A stretch of DNA of 64,000 bases. Origin: Nereocystis luetkeana (taxonomy: Eukaryota > Sar > Phaeophyceae > Laminariales > Laminariaceae). The translations under genes were made by a program, and so were the position numbers. Within the stretch, counting starts at the first letter, position 1; each line of letters begins with the position of its first letter. Of the stretch, positions 1-13,911 are shown in pieces. The stretch is taken from NCBI GenBank assembly GCA_031213475.1, contig JARUPZ010000005.1, positions 8,304,988 through 8,368,987 on the forward strand, given 5' to 3'. Below the pieces are notes generated by a model. The model did no database searches and was not told where the DNA came from. It saw only the letters and a program-made list of their open reading frames with translations.

Positions 1-3000
1 TGTCTGAGCCAGTGGTGATCCCGGGCGCTGAGGACGGGAATGTTGTCGACGATGTGGTGGACAGTGACACCACTGCTAGGGTTGTGCAGGGCGCAGAGCG
101 TGAGGAGGAGGAGGTGATCGTGGTTGAATCGCTGACTGCTGTGGAGGAGCCTGCTCCGACCGATCAGGCTGCTTCTGGTGATGACGCAAAGGAGGCCCCT
201 GAGATTGATAATGAACCAGTGGTCTCCGTGATTGTGTCTAAGCCAGCGGAACTCCACGGGGTTGAGGACATGACCGTTGTCGACGATGTTGTGGGTAGTG
301 CCGGCACAGCCGAGGTTGTGCAGGACGTACAGCGTGAGAAGGAGGTGGCCGCGGTTGAATCGCTGACTGCTGTGGAGGAGCCTGCTCCGACCGATCAGGC
401 TGCTTCTGATGACGACGCAAAGGAGATCCAAGTGGTTGAAGATGAACCTGTGGTCTCCGTTATTGTGTCTGAGCTAGTGGAGATCCAGGGTGCTGAGGAC
501 GTGACCATTGTCAATGATGTGGTTGGCAGTGACGCCACGGCCGAGGTTGTCAAGGACACAGAGCGTGAGGAGGAGGTGCCCGCGGTTGAATCGCTGACTG
601 CTTCGGAGGAGCCTGCTCCGACCGATCAGGCTGTATCTGATGACGACGCAAAGGAGATCCAAGTGGTTGAAGATGAACCTGTGGTCTCCGTGATTGTGTC
701 TGAGCTAGTGGAGATCCAGGGTGCTGAGGACGTGACCATTGTCAACGATGTGGTTGGCAGTGACGCCACGGCCGAGGTTGTGCAGGACACAGAGCGTGAG
801 GAGGAGGTGCCCGCGGTTGAATCGCTGACTGCTGTTGAGGAGCCTGCTCCGACCGATCAGGCTGCTTCTGATGATGACTTGAAACAGACGCAAGTGGTTG
901 AGGATGAACTAGTGGTCTCCGTGAATGTGTCTGAGCCAGTGGTGATCCCGGGCGCTGAGGACGGGAATGTTGTCGACGATGTGGTGGACAGTGACACCAC
1001 TGCTAGGGTTGTGCAGGGCGCAGAGCGTGAGGAGGAGGAGGTGATCGTGGTTGAATCGCTGACTGCTGTTGAGGAGCCTGCTCCGACCGATCAGGCTGCT
1101 TCTGGTGATGACGCAAAGGAGGCCCCTGAGATTGATACTGAACCAGTGGTCTTCGTGATTGTGTCTGAGCCAGCGGAACTCCACGGGGTTGAGGACATGA
1201 CCGTTGTCGACGATGTGGTGGGTAGTGCCGGCACAGCCGAGGTTGTGCAGGACGTACAGCGTGAGAAGGAGGTGGCCGCGGTTGAATCGCTGACTGCTGT
1301 GGAGGAGCCTGCTCCGACCGATCAGGCTGCTTCTGATGACGACGCAAAGGAGATCCAAGTGGTTGAAGATGAACCTGTGGTCTCCGTTATTGTGTCTGAG
1401 CTAGTGGAGATCCAGGGTGCTGAGGACGTGACCATTGTCAATGATGTGGTTGGCAGTGACGCCACGGCCGAGGTTGTCAAGGACACAGAGCGTGAGGAGG
1501 AGGTGCCCGCGGTTGAATCGCTGACTGCTTCGGAGGAGCCTGCTCCGACCGATCAGGCTGTATCTGATGACGACGCAAAGGAGATCCAAGTGGTTGAAGA
1601 TGAACCTGTGGTCTCCGTGATTGTGTCTGAGCTAGTGGAGATCCAGGGTGCTGAGGACGTGACCATTGTCAACGATGTGGTTGGCAGTGACGCCACGGCC
1701 GAGGTTGTGCAGGACACAGAGCGTGAGGAGGAGGTGCCCGCGGTTGAATCGCTGACTGCTGTTGAGGAGCCTGCTCCGACCGATCAGGCTGCTTCTGATG
1801 ATGACTTGAAACAGACGCAAGTGGTTGAGGATGAACTAGTGGTCTCCGTGAATGTGTCTGAGCCAGTGGTGATCCCGGGCGCTGAGGACGGGAATGTTGT
1901 CGACGATGTGGTGGACAGTGACACCACTGCTAGGGTTGTGCAGGGCGCAGAGCGTGAGGAGGAGGAGGTGATCGTGGTTGAATCGCTGACTGCTGTTGAG
2001 GAGCCTGCTCCGACCGATCAGGCTGCTTCTGGTGATGACGCAAAGGAGGCCCCTGAGATTGATACTGAACCAGTGGTCTTCGTGATTGTGTCTGAGCCAG
2101 CGGAACTCCACGGGGTTGAGGACATGACCGTTGTCGACGATGTGGTGGGTAGTGACGGCACAGCCGAGGTTGTGCAGGACGTAGAGCGTGAGAAGGAGGT
2201 GGCCGCGGTTGAATCGCTGACTGCTGTGGAGGAGCCTGCTCCGACCGATCAGGCTGCTTCTGATGACGACGCAAAGGAGATCCAAGTGGTTGAAGATGAA
2301 CCTGTGGTCTCCGTGATTGTGTCTGAGCTAGTGGAGATCCAGGGTGCTGAGGACGTGACCATTGTCAATGATGTGGTTGGCAGTGACGCCACGGCCGAGG
2401 TTGTCAAGGACACAGAGCGTGAGGAGGAGGTGCCCGCGGTTGAATCGCTGACTGCTTCGGAGGAGCGTGCTCCGACCGATCAGGCTGTATCTGATGACGA
2501 CGCAAAGGAGATCCAAGTGGTTGAAGATGAACCTGTGGTCTCCGTGATTGTGTCTGAGCTAGTGGAGATCCAGGGTGCTGAGGACGTGACCATTGTCGAC
2601 GATGTGGTTGGCAGTGACGCCACGGCCGAGGTTGTGCAGGACACAGAGCGTGAGGAGGAGGTGCCCGCGGTTGAATCGCTGACTGCTGTTGAGGAGCCTG
2701 CTCCGACCGATGAGGCTGCTTCTGATGATGACTTGAAACAGACGCAAGTGGTTGAGGATGAACTAGTGGTCTCCGTGAATGTGTCTGAGCCAGTGGTGAT
2801 CCCGGGCGCTGAGGACGGGAATGTTGTCGACGATGTGGTGGACAGTGACACCACTGCTAGGGTTGTGCAGGGCGCAGAGCGTGAGGAGGAGGAGGTGATC
2901 GTGGTTGAATCGCTGACTGCTGTTGAGGAGCCTGCTCCGACCGATCAGGCTGCTTCTGGTGATGACGCAAAGGAGGCCCCTGAGATTGATGATGAACCAG

Positions 3001-6000
3001 TGGTCTCCGTGATTGTGTCTAAGCCAGCGGAACTCCACGGGGTTGAGGACATGACCGTTGTCGACGATGTGGTGGGTAGTGACGGCACTGCCGAGGTTGT
3101 GCAGGACGTACAGCGTGAGAAGGAGGTGGCCGCGGTTGAATCGCTGACTGCTGTGGAGGAGCCTGCTCCGACCGATCAGGCTGCTTCTGATGACGACGCA
3201 AAGGAGATCCAAGTGGTTGAAGATGAACCTGTGGTCTCCGTGATTGTGTCTGAGCTAGTGGAGATCCGGGGTGCTGAGGACGTGACCATTGTCAATGATG
3301 TGGTTGGCAGTGACGCCACGGCCGAGGTTGTCAAGGACACAGAGCGTGAGGAGGAGGTGCCCGCGGTTGAATCGCTGACTGCTTCGGAGGAGCGTGCTCC
3401 GACCGATCAGGCTGTATCTGATGACGACGCAAAGGAGATCCAAGTGGTTGAAGATGAACCTGTGGTCTCCGTGATTGTGTCTGAGCTAGTGGAGATCCAG
3501 GGTGCTGAGGATGTGACCATTGTCAACGATGTGGTTGGCAGTGATGCCATGGCCGAGGTTGTGCAGGACACAGAGCGTGAGGAGGAGGTGCCCGCGGTTG
3601 AATCGCTGACTGCTGTTGAGGAGCCTGCTCCGACCGATGAGGCTGCTTCTGATGATGACTTGAAACAGACGCAAGTGGTTGAGGATGAACTAGTGGTCTC
3701 CGTGAATGTGTCTGAGCCAGTGGTGATCCAGGGCGCTGAGGACGGGAATGTTGTCGACGATGTGGTGGACAGTGACACCACTGCTAGGGTTGTGCAGGGC
3801 GCAGAGCGTGAGGAGGAGGAGGTGATCGTGGTTGAATCGCTGACTGCTGTTGAGGAGCCTGCTCCGACCGATCAGGCTGCTTCTGGTGATGACGCAAAGG
3901 AGGCCCCTGAGATTGATAATGAACCAGTGGTCTCCGTGATTGTGTCGGAGCCAGCGGAACTCCACGGGGGTGAGGACATGACCGTTGTCGACGATGTGGT
4001 GGGTAGTGACGGCACAGCCGAGGTTGTGCAGGACGTAGAGCGTGAGAAGGAGGTGGCCGCGGTTGAATCGCTGACTGCTGTGGAGGAGCCTGCTCCGACC
4101 GATCAGGCTGCTTCTGATGACGACGCAAAGGAGATCCAAGTGGTTGAAGATGAACCTGTGGTCTCCGTGATTGTGTCTGAGCTAGTGGAGATCCAGGGTG
4201 CTGAGGACGTGACCATTGTCAATGATGTGGTTGGCAGTGACGCCACGGCCGAGGTTGTCAAGGACACAGAGCGTGAGGAGGAGGTGCCCGCGGTTGAATC
4301 GCTGACTGCTTCGGAGGAGCGTGCTCCGACCGATCAGGCTGTATCTGATGACGACGCAAAGGAGATCCAAGTGGTTGAAGATGAACCTGTGGTCTCCGTG
4401 ATTGTGTCTGAGCTAGTGGAGATCCAGGGTGCTGAGGATGTGACCATTGTCAACGATGTGGTTGGCAGTGATGCCACGGCCGAGGTTGTGCAGGACACAG
4501 AGCGTGAGGAGGAGGTGCCCGCGGTTGAATCGCTGACTGCTGTTGAGGAGCCTGCTCCGACCGATGAGGCTGCTTCTGATGATGACTTGAAACAGACGCA
4601 AGTGGTTGAGGATGAACTAGTGGTCTCCGTGAATGTGTCTGAGCCAGTGGTGATCCCGGGCGCTGAGGACGGGAATGTTGTCGACGATGTGGTGGACAGT
4701 GACACCACTGCTAGGGTTGTGCAGGGCGCAGAGCGTAAGGAGGAGGAGGTGATCGTGGTTGAATCGCTGACTGCTGTTGAGGAGCCTGCTCCGACCGATC
4801 AGGCTGCTTCTGGTGATGACGCAAAGGAGGCCCCTGAGATTGATAATGAACCAGTGGTCTCCGTGATTGTGTCTGAGCCAGCGGAACTCCACGGGGGTGA
4901 GGACATGACCGTTGTCGACGATGTGGTGGGTAGTGACGGCACAGCCGAGGTTGTGCAGGACGTAGAGCGTGAGAAGGAGGTGGCCGCGGTTGAATCGCTG
5001 ACTGCTGTGGAGGAGCCTGCTCCGACCGATCAGGCTGCTTCTGATGACGACGCAAAGGAGATCCAAGTGGTTGAAGATGAACCTGTGGTCTCCGTGATTG
5101 TGTCTGAGCTAGTGGAGATCCGGGGTGCTGAGGACGTGACCATTGTCAATGATGTGGTTGGCAGTGACGCCACGGCCGAGGTTGTCAAGGACACAGAGCG
5201 TGAGGAGGAGGTGCCCGCGGTTGAATCGCTGACTGCTTCGGAGGAGCGTGCTCCGACCGATCAGGCTGTATCTGATGACGACGCAAAGGAGATCCAAGTG
5301 GTTGAAGATGAACCTGTGGTCTCCGTGATTGTGTCTGAGCTAGTGGAGATCCAGGGTGCTGAGGATGTGACCATTGTCAACGATGTGGTTGGCAGTGATG
5401 CCATGGCCGAGGTTGTGCAGGACACAGAGCGTGAGGAGGAGGTGCCCGCGGTTGAATCGCTGACTGCTGTTGAGGAGCCTGCTCCGACCGATGAGGCTGC
5501 TTCTGATGATGACTTGAAACAGACGCAAGTGGTTGAGGATGAACTAGTGGTCTCCGTGAATGTGTCTGAGCCAGTGGTGATCCAGGGCGCTGAGGACGGG
5601 AATGTTGTCGACGATGTGGTGGACAGTGACACCACTGCTAGGGTTGTGCAGGGCGCAGAGCGTGAGGAGGAGGAGGTGATCGTGGTTGAATCGCTGACTG
5701 CTGTTGAGGAGCCTGCTCCGACCGATCAGGCTGCTTCTGGTGATGACGCAAAGGAGGCCCCTGAGATTGATAATGAACCAGTGGTCTCCGTGATTGTGTC
5801 TGAGCCAGCGGAACTCCACGGGGGTGAGGACATGACCGTTGTCGACGATGTGGTGGGTAGTGACGGCACAGCCGAGGTTGTGCAGGACGTAGAGCGTGAG
5901 AAGGAGGTGGCCGCGGTTGAATCGCTGACTGCTGTGGAGGAGCCTGCTCCGACCGATCAGGCTGCTTCTGATGACGACGCAAAGGAGATCCAAGTGGTTG

Positions 6001-9000
6001 AAGATGAACCTGTGGTCTCCGTGATTGTGTCTGAGCTAGTGGAGATCCAGGGTGCTGAGGACGTGACCATTGTCAATGATGTGGTTGGCAGTGACGCCAC
6101 GGCCGAGGTTGTCAAGGACACAGAGCGTGAGGAGGAGGTGCCCGCGGTTGAATCGCTGACTGCTTCGGAGGAGCGTGCTCCGACCGATCAGGCTGTATCT
6201 GATGACGACGCAAAGGAGATCCAAGTGGTTGAAGATGAACCTGTGGTCTCCGTGATTGTGTCTGAGCTAGTGGAGATCCAGGGTGCTGAGGATGTGACCA
6301 TTGTCAACGATGTGGTTGGCAGTGATGCCACGGCCGAGGTTGTGCAGGACACAGAGCGTGAGGAGGAGGTGCCCGCGGTTGAATCGCTGACTGCTGTTGA
6401 GGAGCCTGCTCCGACCGATGAGGCTGCTTCTGATGATGACTTGAAACAGACGCAAGTGGTTGAGGATGAACTAGTGGTCTCCGTGAATGTGTCTGAGCCA
6501 GTGGTGATCCCGGGCGCTGAGGACGGGAATGTTGTCGACGATGTGGTGGACAGTGACACCACTGCTAGGGTTGTGCAGGGCGCAGAGCGTAAGGAGGAGG
6601 AGGTGATCGTGGTTGAATCGCTGACTGCTGTTGAGGAGCCTGCTCCGACCGATCAGGCTGCTTCTGGTGATGACGCAAAGGAGGCCCCTGAGATTGATAA
6701 TGAACCAGTGGTCTCCGTGATTGTGTCTGAGCCAGCGGAACTCCACGGGGGTGAGGACATGACCGTTGTCGACGATGTGGTGGGTAGTGACGGCACAGCC
6801 GAGGTTGTGCAGGACGTAGAGCGTGAGAAGGAGGTGGCCGCGGTTGAATCGCTGACTGCTGTGGAGGAGCCTGCTCCGACCGATCAGGCTGCTTCTGATG
6901 ACGACGCAAAGGAGATCCAAGTGGTTGAAGATGAACCTGTGGTCTCCGTGATTGTGTCTGAGCTAGTGGAGATCCGGGGTGCTGAGGACGTGACCATTGT
7001 CAATGATGTGGTTGGCAGTGACGCCACGGCCGAGGTTGTCAAGGACACAGAGCGTGAGGAGGAGGTGCCCGCGGTTGAATCGCTGACTGCTTCGGAGGAG
7101 CGTGCTCCGACCGATCAGGCTGTATCTGATGACGACGCAAAGGAGATCCAAGTGGTTGAAGATGAACCTGTGGTCTCCGTGATTGTGTCTGAGCTAGTGG
7201 AGATCCAGGGTGCTGAGGATGTGACCATTGTCAACGATGTGGTTGGCAGTGATGCCATGGCCGAGGTTGTGCAGGACACAGAGCGTGAGGAGGAGGTGCC
7301 CGCGGTTGAATCGCTGACTGCTGTTGAGGAGCCTGCTCCGACCGATGAGGCTGCTTCTGATGATGACTTGAAACAGACGCAAGTGGTTGAGGATGAACTA
7401 GTGGTCTCCGTGAATGTGTCTGAGCCAGTGGTGATCCAGGGCGCTGAGGACGGGAATGTTGTCGACGATGTGGTGGACAGTGACACCACTGCTAGGGTTG
7501 TGCAGGGCGCAGAGCGTGAGGAGGAGGAGGTGATCGTGGTTGAATCGCTGACTGCTGTTGAGGAGCCTGCTCCGACCGATCAGGCTGCTTCTGGTGATGA
7601 CGCAAAGGAGGCCCCTGAGATTGATAATGAACCAGTGGTCTCCGTGATTGTGTCTGAGCCAGCGGAACTCCACGGGGGTGAGGACATGACCGTTGTCGAC
7701 GATGTGGTGGGTAGTGACGGCACAGCCGAGGTTGTGCAGGACGTAGAGCGTGAGAAGGAGGTGGCCGCGGTTGAATCGCTGACTGCTGTGGAGGAGCCTG
7801 CTCCGACCGATCAGGCTGCTTCTGATGACGACGCAAAGGAGATCCAAGTGGTTGAAGATGAACCTGTGGTCTCCGTGATTGTGTCTGAGCTAGTGGAGAT
7901 CCAGGGTGCTGAGGACGTGACCATTGTCAATGATGTGGTTGGCAGTGACGCCACGGCCGAGGTTGTCAAGGACACAGAGCGTGAGGAGGAGGTGCCCGCG
8001 GTTGAATCGCTGACTGCTTCGGAGGAGCGTGCTCCGACCGATCAGGCTGTATCTGATGACGACGCAAAGGAGATCCAAGTGGTTGAAGATGAACCTGTGG
8101 TCTCCGTGATTGTGTCTGAGCTAGTGGAGATCCAGGGTGCTGAGGATGTGACCATTGTCAACGATGTGGTTGGCAGTGATGCCACGGCCGAGGTTGTGCA
8201 GGACACAGAGCGTGAGGAGGAGGTGCCCGCGGTTGAATCGCTGACTGCTGTTGAGGAGCCTGCTCCGACCGATGAGGCTGCTTCTGATGATGACTTGAAA
8301 CAGACGCAAGTGGTTGAGGATGAACTAGTGGTCTCCGTGAATGTGTCTGAGCCAGTGGTGATCCCGGGCGCTGAGGACGGGAATGTTGTCGACGATGTGG
8401 TGGACAGTGACACCACTGCTAGGGTTGTGCAGGGCGCAGAGCGTAAGGAGGAGGAGGTGATCGTGGTTGAATCGCTGACTGCTGTTGAGGAGCCTGCTCC
8501 GACCGATCAGGCTGCTTCTGGTGATGACGCAAAGGAGGCCCCTGAGATTGATAATGAACCAGTGGTCTCCGTGATTGTGTCTGAGCCAGCGGAACTCCAC
8601 GGGGGTGAGGACATGACCGTTGTCGACGATGTGGTGGGTAGTGACGGCACAGCCGAGGTTGTGCAGGACGTAGAGCGTGAGAAGGAGGTGGCCGCGGTTG
8701 AATCGCTGACTGCTGTGGAGGAGCCTGCTCCGACCGATCAGGCTGCTTCTGATGACGACGCAAAGGAGATCCAAGTGGTTGAAGATGAACCTGTGGTCTC
8801 CGTGATTGTGTCTGAGCTAGTGGAGATCCAGGGTGCTGAGGACGTGACCATTGTCAATGATGTGGTTGGCAGTGACGCCACGGCCGAGGTTGTCAAGGAC
8901 ACAGAGCGTGAGGAGGAGGTGCCCGCGGTTGAATCGCTGACTGCTTCGGAGGAGCGTGCTCCGACCGATCAGGCTGTATCTGATGACGACGCAAAGGAGA

Positions 9001-12000
9001 TCCAAGTGGTTGAAGATGAACCTGTGGTCTCCGTGATTGTGTCTGAGCTAGTGGAGATCCAGGGTGCTGAGGATGTGACCATTGTCAACGATGTGGTTGG
9101 CAGTGATGCCACGGCCGAGGTTGTGCAGGACACAGAGCGTGAGGAGGAGGTGCCCGCGGTTGAATCGCTGACTGCTGTTGAGGAGCCTGCTCCGACCGAT
9201 GAGGCTGCTTCTGATGATGACTTGAAACAGACGCAAGTGGTTGAGGATGAACTAGTGGTCTCCGTGAATGTGTCTGAGCCAGTGGTGATCCCGGGCGCTG
9301 AGGACGGGAATGTTGTCGACGATGTGGTGGACAGTGACACCACTGCTAGGGTTGTGCAGGGCGCAGAGCGTAAGGAGGAGGAGGTGATCGTGGTTGAATC
9401 GCTGACTGCTGTTGAGGAGCCTGCTCCGACCGATCAGGCTGCTTCTGGTGATGACGCAAAGGAGGCCCCTGAGATTGATAATGAACCAGTGGTCTCCGTG
9501 ATTGTGTCTGAGCCAGCGGAACTCCACGGGGGTGAGGACATGACCGTTGTCGACGATGTGGTGGGTAGTGACGGCACAGCCGAGGTTGTGCAGGACGTAG
9601 AGCGTGAGAAGGAGGTGGCCGCGGTTGAATCGCTGACTGCTGTGGAGGAGCCTGCTCCGACCGATCAGGCTGCTTCTGATGACGACGCAAAGGAGATCCA
9701 AGTGGTTGAAGATGAACCTGTGGTCTCCGTGATTGTGTCTGAGCTAGTGGAGATCCGGGGTGCTGAGGACGTGACCATTGTCAATGATGTGGTTGGCAGT
9801 GACGCCACGGCCGAGGTTGTCAAGGACACAGAGCGTGAGGAGGAGGTGCCCGCGGTTGAATCGCTGACTGCTTCGGAGGAGCGTGCTCCGACCGATCAGG
9901 CTGTATCTGATGACGACGCAAAGGAGATCCAAGTGGTTGAAGATGAACCTGTGGTCTCCGTGATTGTGTCTGAGCTAGTGGAGATCCAGGGTGCTGAGGA
10001 TGTGACCATTGTCAACGATGTGGTTGGCAGTGATGCCATGGCCGAGGTTGTGCAGGACACAGAGCGTGAGGAGGAGGTGCCCGCGGTTGAATCGCTGACT
10101 GCTGTTGAGGAGCCTGCTCCGACCGATGAGGCTGCTTCTGATGATGACTTGAAACAGACGCAAGTGGTTGAGGATGAACTAGTGGTCTCCGTGAATGTGT
10201 CTGAGCCAGTGGTGATCCAGGGCGCTGAGGACGGGAATGTTGTCGACGATGTGGTGGACAGTGACACCACTGCTAGGGTTGTGCAGGGCGCAGAGCGTGA
10301 GGAGGAGGAGGTGATCGTGGTTGAATCGCTGACTGCTGTTGAGGAGCCTGCTCCGACCGATCAGGCTGCTTCTGGTGATGACGCAAAGGAGGCCCCTGAG
10401 ATTGATAATGAACCAGTGGTCTCCGTGATTGTGTCTGAGCCAGCGGAACTCCACGGGGGTGAGGACATGACCGTTGTCGACGATGTGGTGGGTAGTGACG
10501 GCACAGCCGAGGTTGTGCAGGACGTAGAGCGTGAGAAGGAGGTGGCCGCGGTTGAATCGCTGACTGCTGTGGAGGAGCCTGCTCCGACCGATCAGGCTGC
10601 TTCTGATGACGACGCAAAGGAGATCCAAGTGGTTGAAGATGAACCTGTGGTCTCCGTGATTGTGTCTGAGCTAGTGGAGATCCAGGGTGCTGAGGACGTG
10701 ACCATTGTCAATGATGTGGTTGGCAGTGACGCCACGGCCGAGGTTGTCAAGGACACAGAGCGTGAGGAGGAGGTGCCCGCGGTTGAATCGCTGACTGCTT
10801 CGGAGGAGCGTGCTCCGACCGATCAGGCTGTATCTGATGACGACGCAAAGGAGATCCAAGTGGTTGAAGATGAACCTGTGGTCTCCGTGATTGTGTCTGA
10901 GCTAGTGGAGATCCAGGGTGCTGAGGATGTGACCATTGTCAACGATGTGGTTGGCAGTGATGCCACGGCCGAGGTTGTGCAGGACACAGAGCGTGAGGAG
11001 GAGGTGCCCGCGGTTGAATCGCTGACTGCTGTTGAGGAGCCTGCTCCGACCGATGAGGCTGCTTCTGATGATGACTTGAAACAGACGCAAGTGGTTGAGG
11101 ATGAACTAGTGGTCTCCGTGAATGTGTCTGAGCCAGTGGTGATCCCGGGCGCTGAGGACGGGAATGTTGTCGACGATGTGGTGGACAGTGACACCACTGC
11201 TAGGGTTGTGCAGGGCGCAGAGCGTAAGGAGGAGGAGGTGATCGTGGTTGAATCGCTGACTGCTGTTGAGGAGCCTGCTCCGACCGATCAGGCTGCTTCT
11301 GGTGATGACGCAAAGGAGGCCCCTGAGATTGATAATGAACCAGTGGTCTCCGTGATTGTGTCTGAGCCAGCGGAACTCCACGGGGGTGAGGACATGACCG
11401 TTGTCGACGATGTGGTGGGTAGTGACGGCACAGCCGAGGTTGTGCAGGACGTAGAGCGTGAGAAGGAGGTGGCCGCGGTTGAATCGCTGACTGCTGTGGA
11501 GGAGCCTGCTCCGACCGATCAGGCTGCTTCTGATGACGACGCAAAGGAGATCCAAGTGGTTGAAGATGAACCTGTGGTCTCCGTGATTGTGTCTGAGCTA
11601 GTGGAGATCCAGGGTGCTGAGGACGTGACCATTGTCAATGATGTGGTTGGCAGTGACGCCACGGCCGAGGTTGTCAAGGACACAGAGCGTGAGGAGGAGG
11701 TGCCCGCGGTTGAATCGCTGACTGCTTCGGAGGAGCGTGCTCCGACCGATCAGGCTGTATCTGATGACGACGCAAAGGAGATCCAAGTGGTTGAAGATGA
11801 ACCTGTGGTCTCCGTGATTGTGTCTGAGCTAGTGGAGATCCAGGGTGCTGAGGACGTGACCATTGTCAATGATGTGGTTGGCAGTGACGCCACGGCCGAG
11901 GTTGTCAAGGACACAGAGCGTGAGGAGGAGGTGCCCGCGGTTGAATCGCTGACTGCTTCGGAGGAGCGTGCTCCGACCGATCAGGCTGTATCTGATGACG

Positions 12001-13911
12001 ACGCAAAGGAGATCCAAGTGGTTGAAGATGAACCTGTGGTCTCCGTGATTGTGTCTGAGCTAGTGGAAATCCAGGGTGCTGAGGACGTGACCATTGTCGA
12101 CGATGTGGTTGGCAGTGACGCCACGGCCGAGGTTGTGCAGGACACAGAGCGTGAGGAGGAGGTGCCCGCGGTTGAATCGCTGACTGCTGTTGAGGAGCCT
12201 GCTCCGACCGATGAGGCTGCTTCTGATGATGACTTGAAACAGACGCAAGTGGTTGAGGATGAACTAGTGGTCTCCGTGAATGTGTCTGAGCCAGTGGTGA
12301 TCCCGGGCGCTGAGGACGGGAATGTTGTCGACGATGTGGTGGACAGTGACACCACTGCTAGGGTTGTGCAGGGCGCAGAGCGTGAGGAGGAGGAGGTGAT
12401 CGTGGTTGAATCGCTGACTGCTGTTGAGGAGCCTGCTCCGACCGATCAGGCTGCTTCTGGTGATGACGCAAAGGAGGCCCCTGAGATTGATAATGAACCA
12501 GTGGTCTCCGTGATTGTGTCTGAGCCAGCGGAACTCCACGGGGGTGAGGATATGACCGTTGTCGACGATGTGGTGGGTAGTGACGGCACAGCCGAGGTTG
12601 TGCAGGACGTACAGCGTGAGAAGGAGGTGGCCGCGGTTGAATCGCTGACTGCTGTGGAGGAGCCTGCTCCGACCGATCAGGCTGCTTCTGATGACGACGC
12701 AAAGGAGATCCAAGTGGTTGAAGATGAACCTGTGGTCTCCGTGATTGTGTCTGAGCTAGTGGAGATCCGGGGTGCTGAGGACGTGACCATTGTCAATGAT
12801 GTGGTTGGCAGTGACGCCACGGCCGAGGTTGTCAAGGACACAGAGCGTGAGGAGGAGGTGCCCGCGGTTGAATCGCTGACTGCTTCGGAGGAGCGTGCTC
12901 CGACCGATCAGGCTGTATCTGATGACGACGCAAAGGAGATCCAAGTGGTTGAAGATGAACCTGTGGTCTCCGTGATTGTGTCTGAGCTAGTGGAGATCCA
13001 GGGTGCTGAGAACGTGACCATTGTCAACGATGTGGTTGGCAGTGACGCCACGGCCGAGGTTGTGCAGGTCACAGAGCGTGAGGAGGAGGTGCCCGCGGTT
13101 GAATCGCTGACTGCTGTTGAGGAGCCTGCTCCGACCGATGAGGCTGCTTCTGATGATGACTTGAAACAGACGCAAGTGGTTGAGGATGAACTAGTGGTCT
13201 CCGTGAATGTGTCTGAGCCAGTGGTGATCCCGGGCGCTGAGGACGGGAATGTTGTCGACGATGTGGTGGACAGTGACACCACTGCTAGGGTTGTGCAGGG
13301 CGCAGAGCGTGAGGAGGAGGAGGTGATCGTGGTTGAATCGCTGACTGCTGTTGAGGAGCCTGCTCCGACCGATCAGGCTGCTTCTGGTGATGACGCAAAG
13401 GAGGCCCCTGAGATTGATAATGAACCAGTGGTCTCCGTGATTGTGTCTGAGCCAGCGGAACTCCACGGGGGTGAGGACATGACCGTTGTCGACGATGTGG
13501 TGGGTAGTGACGCCACGGCCGAGGTTGTGCAGGACGTAGGGCGTGAGAAGGAGGTGGCCGCGGTTGAATCGCTGACTGCTGTGGAGGAGCCTGCTCCGAC
13601 CGATCAGGCTGCTTCTGATGACGACGCAAAGGAGATCCAAGTGGTTGAAGATGAACCTGTGGTCTCCGTGATTGTGTCTGAGCTAGTGGAGATCCAGGGT
13701 GCTAAGGACATGACCATTGTCAACGATGTGGTTGGCAGTGACGCCACGGCCGAGGTTGTTAAGGACACAGAGCGTGAGGAGGAGGTGCCCGCGGTTGAAT
13801 CGCTGACTGCTGTTGAGGAGCCTGCTCCGACCGATGAGGCTGCTTCTGATGATGCCTCAACACAGACGCAAGTGGTTGAGGATGAACTAGCGGTCTCCGT
13901 GATTGTGTCTG
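1..13911 (+). repeat. Coding higher-order tandem array, 927-bp unit of four ~77-aa modules
   Basis: The Ser-Glu-Pro-type module boundary recurs at 3, 237, 468, 699 and 930, giving spacings of 234, 231, 231 and 231 bp, so a four-module unit of 927 bp (309 aa). Units begin at about 3, 930, 1857, 2784, 3711, 4638, 5565, 6492, 7419, 8346, 9273, 10200, 11127, 12285 and 13212. The unit at 11127 carries one extra 231-bp module (near 11.6-11.83 kb). The last unit, from 13212, lacks one module. Each module ends in an acidic AVEEPAPTDQAASDDD-like core. Copies differ by only a few bases, often as shared variants, which points to recent unequal exchange or gene conversion. Every length change seen is a multiple of three, so frame is kept. 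Confidence 0.92.

Noticed and set aside
12..14. GTG at base 12 as the start of the giant protein
   Set aside because: The frame is open to the window edge (Ser-Glu-Pro precedes it), and this point is inside a repeat module. A GTG start is not expected in a nuclear eukaryotic gene.
1..13911. CRISPR-like regularly spaced repeat
   Set aside because: Units are contiguous, coding and 231/927 bp long with no unique spacers, and the window is eukaryotic.
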